Below the pieces are notes generated by a model that saw only the letters and a list, made by a program, of their open reading frames with translations, ran no database searches and had not been told where the DNA came from. 34,145 nucleotides of DNA from an uncultured Verrucomicrobia subdivision 3 bacterium (GTDB lineage: Bacteria > Verrucomicrobiota > Verrucomicrobiia > Limisphaerales > UBA11358). Position numbers and translations under genes: made by a program. This document shows, one piece after another, positions 9,921 through 17,429 of this stretch (positions are counted from its first letter, which is position 1; each line of letters begins with the position of its first letter). The DNA is taken from NCBI GenBank assembly GCA_903822015.1, contig CAIJNQ010000272.1, positions 1 to 34,145 of the forward strand. The letters are read 5' to 3'.

Positions 9921-9960
9921 GGCTAAAAGATGGAATCCACCGGTTTAGCCTTGATTTTTT
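9921..9960 (+). terminator. Terminator-like hairpin plus T-tract with no annotated plus-strand gene upstream
   Basis: GGCTAAA (9921-9927) pairs with TTTAGCC (9944-9950), followed by TTGATTTTTT. Confidence 0.45.
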
Positions 9961-9989
9961 CTGGCACATGAATTGCGACCTTTGGCGGC

Positions 9990-10211
9990 ATGGCTAAGAA
10001 AGTAAACGCACTGAAGCTCGTGCTGGAATCCCGGGGACAGGCTGAACTCACCAATCGGCTGCCCGCGAAGATTTCTCCCGCGCTATATCTGATGCAGCTG
10101 CGGTTGCCGAAGGTAAAGATTTCCCCGATGAAAAGAAAAGTGCCGGTGATCGTCGATGCCGAGACCCGCGCCCAGATTGAGCACCCGGTGAAGATTAGAC
10201 ACGTTGACTAG
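9990..10211 (+). CDS. Small hypothetical protein (73 aa), possibly a truncated gene because the frame stays open after the TAG
   Basis: ATG-initiated ORF MAKKVNALKLVLESRGQAELTNRLPAK..VKIRHVD*; the frame continues open from 10212 to the TGA near 10380. Confidence 0.4.
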   Translation: MAKKVNALKLVLESRGQAELTNRLPAKISPALYLMQLRLPKVKISPMKRKVPVIVDAETRAQIEHPVKIRHVD

Positions 10212-10290
10212 TTTCTGGACAGTGGCGGCAAAGAAATTGAGCATGGATTTTTGATCCCGTTGAAGGCGGTGGAGACACAGATTGTGGGTA

Positions 10291-10941
10291 TCAGTCCTTT
10301 GGCACTTCCAAGAGAACCGGAATACCGCCAGTCGCATTTTGACCCGGAAATTCCACGCGCTCAAATCCAGCACTCTTGAAAAACATAACCAGCTGCCATT
10401 CTGCGCGCTGTGTCGCCTCATTCAGAATCCCATCCGTTCGGGCCGCGCGCTTGACGTCATCCACGGCCATTTGCCTTGCCGCCTGCTCGAGATCCTTGTC
10501 GAAACTCCTTAAAAAGCCCTGTTTCCAGTCTATCACCCGAGTCAGGTTGTCATCGAGATAGGCGTCCATGATCTGCGCCGGGGGGAGGGTGATACGGATG
10601 CTTTTACCGGAGACTGAAATCGCCTCAGGCGCCAGATGTTTCAGGTCAATACCCGCCTTCACCACGCCGTGGGCGAGCAGCAATATGCGGTTATCGCCCT
10701 GCACCAGCTGGCCGAGGGTGCTGGTCGGTGGCGCGTCGAGAATGACCACTTTTTCGATGACGTATTTGACGGTGACGAGATCGGCGAGCGATTGCACCTG
10801 GCGGATGACCGCCGAGGTGTTTTCCTCGCGGGGCAGGGTATGCTGATGCCGTTGGGATAATTTGAAGCCAAGCCAGCCACCGGCGCCGAGGAGAAACGCC
10901 GCCAGGACCGTGATCGAGAAAATCCGTTCCAACCGCCGCAT
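10291..10941 (-). CDS. DUF4230-like membrane-anchored protein
   Basis: 216 aa with N-terminal TM segment (RIFSITVLAAFLLGAGGWLGFKL) and DUF4230-like pattern ..SLADLVTVKYVIEKVV..LLLAHGVVKAGIDL..; codes against the small plus-strand ORFs. Confidence 0.75.
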   Translation of the reverse strand: MRRLERIFSITVLAAFLLGAGGWLGFKLSQRHQHTLPREENTSAVIRQVQSLADLVTVKYVIEKVVILDAPPTSTLGQLVQGDNRILLLAHGVVKAGIDLKHLAPEAISVSGKSIRITLPPAQIMDAYLDDNLTRVIDWKQGFLRSFDKDLEQAARQMAVDDVKRAARTDGILNEATQRAEWQLVMFFKSAGFERVEFPGQNATGGIPVLLEVPKD

Positions 10942-11014
10942 GGCGGGAAAGTAAATCGCGAGGGGCAGGAAGCAAGCCGCAATTGGCGATCCGCGGGCAA
11001 CGGGCCCGGGCGAT

Positions 11015-11470
11015 TTACTTTTTCGACGGCTGCAATGATTGCCGGCGCGTGGCTTGCAGCCGCTCGATCACCACTTTCGTCACGCGTTTCATCCATTCGT
11101 AACCCAGCGCGTGGTCGCTTTCGCAGAGCTCGCGGAGCGTGGTGGCAAAAAAGATAATCGCCCTGGTGGGTTTCACCGCGCGGGCATCAAAACTCCATTG
11201 GTAAGGCGGAAACAGCCACGACCAGCCGAGTACGTCGCCGGCGTGGATGGTCTGAACGAGCTGCCCGGCTTTTTTTCCGGCGGCCGATTCCAGCGCGACT
11301 TCGCCCTCGAGGATGATGTAAAAACGGTTGGCGGCGAGACCCTCGTTAAAAATCATCTTGCCCGCGGGGAAGGCGACCTCCATGGCGTTGTCGGCCAACA
11401 CCTCGAGCTGTGGCCGGGACAAGCCTTTGAGAAACGGTTGCGCGGCCAGAAGAGCGGTGTCGATTTTCAT
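11015..11470 (-). CDS. Single-domain cyclic-nucleotide-binding-fold protein (no HTH)
   Basis: MKIDTALLAAQPFLKGLSRPQLEVLADNAMEVAFPAGKMIFNEGLAANRFYIILEGEVAL... CNBD fold pattern. The listed ORF begins at a TTG (11488); the ATG at 11470 follows an AAAGG Shine-Dalgarno-like sequence. Confidence 0.82.
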   Translation of the reverse strand: MKIDTALLAAQPFLKGLSRPQLEVLADNAMEVAFPAGKMIFNEGLAANRFYIILEGEVALESAAGKKAGQLVQTIHAGDVLGWSWLFPPYQWSFDARAVKPTRAIIFFATTLRELCESDHALGYEWMKRVTKVVIERLQATRRQSLQPSKK

Positions 11471-11624
11471 AATTTTGCCTTTCGCCAATGGCTGCAGATT
11501 ATTGTTTCAGCCGCTCATAACTTATCGGCGCCGCCCAAAATGACTCTCCTTGGTTTGCGGTATTTCAAACATATTTTGGCCTCCGCGCCGGCGACTTTGC
11601 CGCCCGGAGGAAAAACTTTCCGCT

Positions 11625-11652
11625 TTTACGGGCGCCCGGCAAAACCTAGAAT
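11625..11652 (+). promoter_or_regulatory. Predicted promoter for hemB (leaderless-type)
   Basis: TTTACG (11625-11630) - 16 nt - TAGAAT (11647-11652) - GCGCCC - ATG (11659). Confidence 0.5.
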
Positions 11653-11658
11653 GCGCCC

Positions 11659-12666
11659 ATGAATTTGCCCGGATTTCCCATTGCCCGCCCGCGGCGGCTG
11701 CGGACCTCGCCCGCGCTGCGCCGCCTCGTAGCGGAAACCTCGCTGGATATTTCGCAACTGGTACTGCCGCTCTTCGCCCGCGGCGGCCGGAAGCTGCGCC
11801 GGCCGGTCGACGCCATGCCGGGCGTGTTTCAATTGTCGCCGGATGAAATTGTGCGCGAGGCGTCGGCCGCCCATGCGCTGGGCGTGCCGGCGGTATTGCT
11901 GTTCGGCATACCCGATAAAAAAGATGCCCGAGCCACCGGCGCCTACGCCCGGAACGGCATCGTGCAGCAAACGGTGCGGCTGCTGAAAAAGGAATTGCCG
12001 TCGCTGCTGGTCATCACGGATGTCTGCCTGTGCGAATACATGAGTCACGGCCATTGCGGCCTCATCCACGGCGGCAACGGCAAGGTGCCGGGGTCAGGCA
12101 AAATCCTGAATGACCCCACGCTGAAACTGCTGGCGAACACGGCGGCGAGCCACGCGGCGGCGGGCGCAGACATCGTCGCGCCGAGTGACATGATGGACGG
12201 CCGCGTGGCCGCGATCCGGGCGGCGCTGGACCGGGAAGGCTTTCCCGACACGCCGATCATGAGCTATGCCGCGAAATTCGCGTCGGCGTTTTACGGCCCG
12301 TTCCGCGAAGTGGCGGAGTCCGCACCTTCGTTCGGTGACCGGCGCAGTTATCAGATGGATGCCGCGAACGCCAACGAGGCCCTGCGCGAAGTGGCCCTGG
12401 ACATTCAGGAAGGCGCGGACATTGTGATGGTCAAGCCGGCGCTGGCATATCTGGACATCATCCAGCGGGTGAAAGCGGAATTCGGCTTGCCCACCGCGGC
12501 CTACGCCGTAAGCGGCGAACATGCCATGATCAAGGCGGCGGCGGCGAACGGCTGGATAGACGAGCGGTGCGTGACCCTGGAAAGTTTGCTGGCGATGCGC
12601 CGGGCGGGCGCGGATATTTTGATCACGTACGCGGCGGTGGACGCCGCCAGGTGGCTGAAGGAATAG
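11659..12666 (+). CDS. hemB: Delta-aminolevulinic acid dehydratase (porphobilinogen synthase)
   Basis: Diagnostic DVCLCEYMSHGHCGLIHGG (Zn-cysteine site), APSDMMDGRVAAIRAALD, SYAAKFASAFYGPFREV, MVKPALAYLDII and YAVSGEHAMIKAAAANGWID. Confidence 0.97.
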   Translation: MNLPGFPIARPRRLRTSPALRRLVAETSLDISQLVLPLFARGGRKLRRPVDAMPGVFQLSPDEIVREASAAHALGVPAVLLFGIPDKKDARATGAYARNGIVQQTVRLLKKELPSLLVITDVCLCEYMSHGHCGLIHGGNGKVPGSGKILNDPTLKLLANTAASHAAAGADIVAPSDMMDGRVAAIRAALDREGFPDTPIMSYAAKFASAFYGPFREVAESAPSFGDRRSYQMDAANANEALREVALDIQEGADIVMVKPALAYLDIIQRVKAEFGLPTAAYAVSGEHAMIKAAAANGWIDERCVTLESLLAMRRAGADILITYAAVDAARWLKE

Positions 12667-12777
12667 CGCGGCCGGGTGGGAATGCCCGCCGGCGCCGACC
12701 CGGGGCGTCCCGGCGCGACGGAGAATCGCCCCGACGGCCGGCCTCACGGATTTAGTCGAAGCGCGCGTGTTTTGCGT

Positions 12778-12806
12778 TTGCCATGTCCCCGCCCGCAAGT
12801 TAGGCT
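12778..12806 (+). promoter_or_regulatory. Predicted promoter for the SurA/PpiD-like gene
   Basis: TTGCCA (12778-12783) - 17 nt - TAGGCT (12801-12806); ATG at 12825. Confidence 0.4.
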
Positions 12807-12824
12807 AGGTGTTCATTTTTCACT

Positions 12825-14480
12825 ATGATTGGAACAATTCGCAAACATTCCGGCTGGCTTTGGGCGGTGATCATCACGCTCACGGTAATTTCTTTTATCT
12901 GGTGGGGCGCGTCGCCGGCTCAACGCGGCGGCGGCGGGCGCACCACCGGTGATTTCGGCTCCATCAACGGAAAAAAGGTCACCCAGCAGCAATATCTGGA
13001 GGCGCTCAACGAATTCAAATTGTTCTATCTGTTCCATTACGGCACCTGGCCGGACAAGAAAAGCAACGTCTCGCAGACGGACATGGAACGCGAAGCCTAC
13101 ATCCGGCTGCTGCTGGTGCAAAAGGCGTCCGAGCTCGGCATCCATGTGGGGGTGGACGCGGCGGCGGCGGCGGCGAACCAGATGCTGCGCTCGCTCGGCC
13201 GGAACGGCCAGACCGTCACGGTGGAAGAATTTGCGAAACAGATTTTGCTGCCGGAGGGATTGACGGTGACGGATTTTGAAAATTTCACCCGCCACGACGT
13301 CGCGATCCAGCAGCTGGTACAGGCCATCGGTTCGTCCGGGGCGCTGCTCACGCCGCAGGATGCCGCCAGCATTTACCGGCGCGAACACCAGGAACTGTCG
13401 GCGCAGGCCGTTTTCTTTTCGGCCCGGAATTATCTTCCGTCGGTCAAAGTAACGCCGCAGGCGGTCGGACAATTTTACACCAATTACCTGGCGGAATACC
13501 GTTTGCCTGACCGGGTGCAGGTCAGTTATGTCGCGTTCAACCTGGGGGATTACGTCGCGCAAGCGAAGGCGGAATGGGCGAAGACCAATTTTGAGGCGCA
13601 GATTGACGCGATTTATCTCCAGAACGGTCCGCAGGCGTTTCCCGACGCCAAGACGCCCGAGGCGGCCAAGGCCAAAATCCGCGACCTGATGATCCGCCAG
13701 CGGGCACTGGTTGACGCCCGCGGCCAGGCCAACGAATTTGCCAGCGCGGTCTTCAATCTCTCACCGGCCAGCGCGAACAATCTCGCGACGGTGGCGAAGC
13801 AAAAAGGATTGACCGTGCAAACGACGGCGCCGTTCGATGCCGAAGCCGGCCCGCAGGAATTTGCCGCGCCCGAAGGTTTCACCAAGACCGCGTTCGGGCT
13901 GACGCCGGATGAGCCGTTTGCCAATCCGATCGCCAGCACCAACGCCATTTACGTCATGGCGCTGGCCCGGCAGCTGCCGAGCGAAATCCCGTCGTTTGCG
14001 GATATCCGCGCCCGGGTGACGCAGGATTTCCAGCTGCAGCAGGCCACGGTGCTGGCGCGCGAAGCCGGCACGAATTTCTTTGTCAAGCTTTCCGTCAGCC
14101 TGGCACTCGGAAAAAGTTTTGCGACCATCTGTGTTGCGGACGGCCTGCAACCGCAGGTACTGCCGCCTTTTTCAATCAGCACCCGCGAGCTGCCGGCCCT
14201 TGCCGGACATGCCGAATTGAACCAGATCAAGCAGGCGGCGTTCACCACCCAGGCCGGACATGCCAGTAATTTCCAGGAAACCGAAGACGGCGGGTTTGTG
14301 CTTTTCGTCCAATCGCAACTGCCCGTGGACCAGTCCGTCATGAACGCCGAACTGCCGCAGTTCACTGAAACGCTGCGCCGGTCGCGCGAAAATGCGGCGT
14401 TCAACGAATGGCTCCAGACGGAAGCCACCCGCGCCCTCCGCGACACGCCGGTGGTGCGCCGGATGGCGGGAGGCCAGTAA
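12825..14480 (+). CDS. SurA/PpiD-like N-terminal-domain periplasmic folding protein, membrane anchored
   Basis: N-terminal TM (WLWAVIITLTVISFIWWG), then GDFGSINGKKVTQQQYLEALNEF, typical of SurA_N/PpiD proteins. The parvulin domain is not clearly recognisable by eye. Confidence 0.78.
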   Translation: MIGTIRKHSGWLWAVIITLTVISFIWWGASPAQRGGGGRTTGDFGSINGKKVTQQQYLEALNEFKLFYLFHYGTWPDKKSNVSQTDMEREAYIRLLLVQKASELGIHVGVDAAAAAANQMLRSLGRNGQTVTVEEFAKQILLPEGLTVTDFENFTRHDVAIQQLVQAIGSSGALLTPQDAASIYRREHQELSAQAVFFSARNYLPSVKVTPQAVGQFYTNYLAEYRLPDRVQVSYVAFNLGDYVAQAKAEWAKTNFEAQIDAIYLQNGPQAFPDAKTPEAAKAKIRDLMIRQRALVDARGQANEFASAVFNLSPASANNLATVAKQKGLTVQTTAPFDAEAGPQEFAAPEGFTKTAFGLTPDEPFANPIASTNAIYVMALARQLPSEIPSFADIRARVTQDFQLQQATVLAREAGTNFFVKLSVSLALGKSFATICVADGLQPQVLPPFSISTRELPALAGHAELNQIKQAAFTTQAGHASNFQETEDGGFVLFVQSQLPVDQSVMNAELPQFTETLRRSRENAAFNEWLQTEATRALRDTPVVRRMAGGQ

Positions 14481-14485
14481 GCGTC

Positions 14486-15295
14486 GTGACCGCGGCCATC
14501 AAGCTCTCGGCTCCTGCGACGCGGGAGTTCTGGGAAATCCCCGTCCTGTTCGAGGACGAACACTGGCTCGCCCTGGACAAGCCGGCGCGATTGCCGACCG
14601 CACCGGACGCCGACAACCCGGGACGGCCGAGCCTGATGAAACTGCTGCACACCGCCATCGCCGACAAAAAACCGTGGGCGGCGGAACGGGGTCTGGAATA
14701 TCTCAACAACGCAAACCAGCCCGACGACGACGCCAGCGGCGTGATTCTCCTGGCCAAAACCAAACCGGCGTTCGTCGACCTGGCCAACCGGTTCAGTTCG
14801 GAGAAGGCCCGGCTGAAATACGTCGCGCTCGTGCACGGCGAACCGCAGGAAAACCAGTTTGAAGTGAACGCCAAGCTGTCGCCGCACCCGGTCAAACCCG
14901 GGGTGATGCGCGTCGACCCGCAGGGCGGCAAGCAGGCGACGACCCGGTTCGAACTGCTGGAAGTTTTTCCACGCCACGGCTATGCGCTCCTGAAAGGTGA
15001 ACCCCTGCAGGAGCGGGCGCACCAAGTGCGGGTCCACGCCAGCCATGTCGGCTTGAAGATCGTGGGCGATGAAGTTTACGGCGGCAAGCCGCTCTGGCTA
15101 TCGCGCTTGAAGAAGGATTACCGGCTCAAGCCGGGCCGGGAGGAGCGGCCGCTGCTGGCGCGGGCCTCGCTACACCTGGAGGAGCTGACCCTGCCGCACC
15201 CGGTCACGAATGAAAGCGTGACCATCAAAAGCGAATGGCCGAAGGATTTGAAAGTCGCCCTGAAGTATCTGCGCCTGTATTCGGCGGCAGGTTAA
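14486..15295 (+). CDS. RluA-family RNA pseudouridine synthase-like protein with divergent catalytic motif
   Basis: PVLFEDEHWLALDKPARLPT, ASGVILLAKTK, KYVALVHGEP and ERAHQVRVHASHVGLKIVGDEVYGG. GTG at 14486 preceded by GGGAGG; the listed ATG (14408) would overlap the upstream gene. Confidence 0.83.
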   Translation: MTAAIKLSAPATREFWEIPVLFEDEHWLALDKPARLPTAPDADNPGRPSLMKLLHTAIADKKPWAAERGLEYLNNANQPDDDASGVILLAKTKPAFVDLANRFSSEKARLKYVALVHGEPQENQFEVNAKLSPHPVKPGVMRVDPQGGKQATTRFELLEVFPRHGYALLKGEPLQERAHQVRVHASHVGLKIVGDEVYGGKPLWLSRLKKDYRLKPGREERPLLARASLHLEELTLPHPVTNESVTIKSEWPKDLKVALKYLRLYSAAG

Positions 15296-15328
15296 AAGTT
15301 GCACGTGGCAAGCGATAAAACCTGCCGC
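15284..15328. terminator. Inverted repeat between convergent genes; candidate bidirectional 3'-end structure
   Basis: GCGGCAGGTT (15284-15293) pairs with AACCTGCCGC (15319-15328), 10-bp perfect stem with a 25-nt loop; no T-tract on either side. Confidence 0.45.
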
Positions 15329-15335
15329 GCAACGT

Positions 15336-16235
15336 TTACCCTGCAACACACCAATTGAGAATCGCCTTCTGGACGTGCAGCCGATTTTCGGCCTGCGTGA
15401 AAATCGTGCCGGCGTGCGCCTCGAAGGTCTCCGCGTCAATCTCCTTGCCGCGATACGCCGGCAGGCAGTGCATCACCAAGGCGCCCGGCTTGGCGAGCTG
15501 CACGAGGCCGGTGTTAATTTGATAGCCGCACAAAACTTTGAGGCGTTCGGCGGCCTCGGCTTCCCGGCCCATGGAGACCCAGACGTCGGTGTAAAGCAGA
15601 TCCGCACCGCTCGCGGCGGCGCGCAAATCTTCCGTGCAAATAATATTTCCGCCGGCGCGTTTTAAAATTTCCGGGGCAGGCTGAAACGCCCGCGGGGCGG
15701 CGATGCGCAGCTCAAAGCCCAGTTTTGCCGCCGCAAAGATCCAGGACACGGGCATGTTGCAGGCCCCGTCGCCGATAAAGGTGACGACCCGGCCGGCGAT
15801 CGGGCCGCATTTTTCTTCGAAGGTAAAAATGTCCGCCAGCACCTGGCAGGGATGCTCATCATCCGTGAGCGCGTTGATGGTGGGGATTTTTGAAAACGCC
15901 GCGAACTCCTCGACATCGTTTTGCGCGAAGGTGCGGATGACCGCGCCATGCACCATCCGGCCCAGGACGCGCGCGGTGTCCCGGATCGGCTCGCCGCGGC
16001 CCAACTGGATGTCGTTGGCGCTCAAAAAGAGCGACTCACCGCCCAGTTCACGGATGCCGACCTCGAAGGAAACCCGGGTGCGCGTTGACGATTTCGAGAA
16101 CATCAGGGCCCAGGTCTGGCCGGCGAGCGGCTGATTTGCATGGGCGGCCCTCTCCTTTTTGAAAACGGACGAGTCCCGCAAAATATGCGCAAAGTCCGCG
16201 CGCGGCAGTTTTTCCAAAGACAACAAATTTTTCAT
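15336..16235 (-). CDS. argF: Ornithine carbamoyltransferase
   Basis: SKSSTRTRVSFEVG, DEHPCQVLAD, TDVWVSMG and MHCLPAYRGKEID. Likely start MKNLLSLEKLPRADF at 16235, not the upstream ORF extension to 16460. Confidence 0.95.
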   Translation of the reverse strand: MKNLLSLEKLPRADFAHILRDSSVFKKERAAHANQPLAGQTWALMFSKSSTRTRVSFEVGIRELGGESLFLSANDIQLGRGEPIRDTARVLGRMVHGAVIRTFAQNDVEEFAAFSKIPTINALTDDEHPCQVLADIFTFEEKCGPIAGRVVTFIGDGACNMPVSWIFAAAKLGFELRIAAPRAFQPAPEILKRAGGNIICTEDLRAAASGADLLYTDVWVSMGREAEAAERLKVLCGYQINTGLVQLAKPGALVMHCLPAYRGKEIDAETFEAHAGTIFTQAENRLHVQKAILNWCVAG

Positions 16236-16299
16236 GGCTCTACAGATTTTGGGGGATTTCCAACCAAAGAAAATTTTATACCGCAAAGAAAACGCGCCG

Positions 16300-16923
16300 T
16301 CACTTCTTTTTCTTGGCTGCGTCGGCCGCGCGCCAGAGGTACCAGGCCGCGGTGGTGGCATGCGGGCGCCAGCGCTTGCCGAACCGGATGAGAGCTTTGG
16401 GTTTGGGCATTTCCCGTTTTTTATAAGCGATCCGAAACCCGTTGCGCACCCCGAAATCATCCACCGGCAGAACGTCCCGGCGGCCGAGTTGAAAGATCAG
16501 CAGCATCTCGACGGTCCAGCGGCCGACGCCGCGCGCAGCGGTCAGGCGATCGATGATTTCCTCGTCGCCCAATTTTTCAATCTGCCGGGAGGAGGGGATG
16601 GTGCCGTCGAGGGTTTTCGCCGCGATGTCGCGCAGGGCCGCGATCTTGGCGAAGGAAAAGCCGCAGGCGCGAAGCTGGAGATCGGTGACGGCCGCCAGAT
16701 CCGCGGGCTTGGGAAACCGGCGCCCGGGAAAAAGCCGTTGGAACCGGCCGAGAATGTTTTCCGCCGCGGCGGCATGGAGCTGCTGGTGCGCGACCGCCTC
16801 CACGAGCGATTGAAACGGCGAACGCCATGGTTCAGGCTTGAGCCGGCAGGGCCCGGTCTGGCGGATGAGCCGGCGCATCACGGGGTCGACGCCGGACAGA
16901 TGTTTGAGCGCAGCGGAGGTCAT
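16300..16923 (-). CDS. DNA-3-methyladenine glycosylase II-like (AlkA/HhH-GPD family)
   Basis: FQSLVEAVAHQQLHAAAAENILGRF, helix-hairpin-helix ARGVGRWTVEMLLIFQLGRRDVLPVDDFGVRNG with catalytic-Asp region. Confidence 0.9.
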   Translation of the reverse strand: MTSAALKHLSGVDPVMRRLIRQTGPCRLKPEPWRSPFQSLVEAVAHQQLHAAAAENILGRFQRLFPGRRFPKPADLAAVTDLQLRACGFSFAKIAALRDIAAKTLDGTIPSSRQIEKLGDEEIIDRLTAARGVGRWTVEMLLIFQLGRRDVLPVDDFGVRNGFRIAYKKREMPKPKALIRFGKRWRPHATTAAWYLWRAADAAKKKK

Positions 16924-16942
16924 GCGAGGAAGGATGGGGTGA

Positions 16943-17422
16943 TTACGGCGGGACCACGTCCGGGGGCGAATCCAACCGGGCCTTCACCTGGTCAAGAATC
17001 TTTTTACATTCGGAACGGTATGAAACCGAGAGCGGCTTTTCCTCCTCCATGCTGGCCTCATGGCGGTCCACCACCGCATATGCATTGCCCGCGAGGATGA
17101 ACCGGCCATCGCCCGCGGAGGTAATATTGAGCCGCATCCGGATCCAAACCGGATTGGACGACCAGCCGCCGTAAGCCAGCTTATCCCAGCCGGTGCCCCG
17201 TTTTTCAAACGTCAACGGGTTGACCTGCTGGTATTCATCGGCCAAAAACACGCCGGCCGCCGCCTGCTGGATTTCAGCCTCGGTACGGCCGGAAATGGTG
17301 ACGGACGCCAATTCGCCGGAATCCGCCTGGTCGGTCGTCCGGCAACCGGCCAGGCAAACGAGGCCAGCGAGCAGCGTCCAGGCCAATGACCGGAAGAGTT
17401 TGGGGGGCAAAAGATATATCAT
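16943..17422 (-). CDS. Putative lipoprotein of unknown function
   Basis: MIYLLPPKLFRSLAWTLLAGLVCLAGCRTT: lipobox LAGC. ATG at 17422 lies just past the argD stop; the ORF-track start (17458) would overlap argD. Confidence 0.75.
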   Translation of the reverse strand: MIYLLPPKLFRSLAWTLLAGLVCLAGCRTTDQADSGELASVTISGRTEAEIQQAAAGVFLADEYQQVNPLTFEKRGTGWDKLAYGGWSSNPVWIRMRLNITSAGDGRFILAGNAYAVVDRHEASMEEEKPLSVSYRSECKKILDQVKARLDSPPDVVPP

Positions 17423-17429
17423 GACCGGG

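Noticed and set aside
13949-15046. 365-aa minus-strand ORF over the SurA-like and RluA-like genes
   Set aside because: Both plus-strand genes are well supported by motifs; this frame gives a His/Arg/Val-rich antisense translation.
16159-17100. 313-aa plus-strand ORF over the argF start and AlkA-like gene
   Set aside because: Overlaps the strongly supported HhH-GPD glycosylase on the minus strand; no domain recognised.
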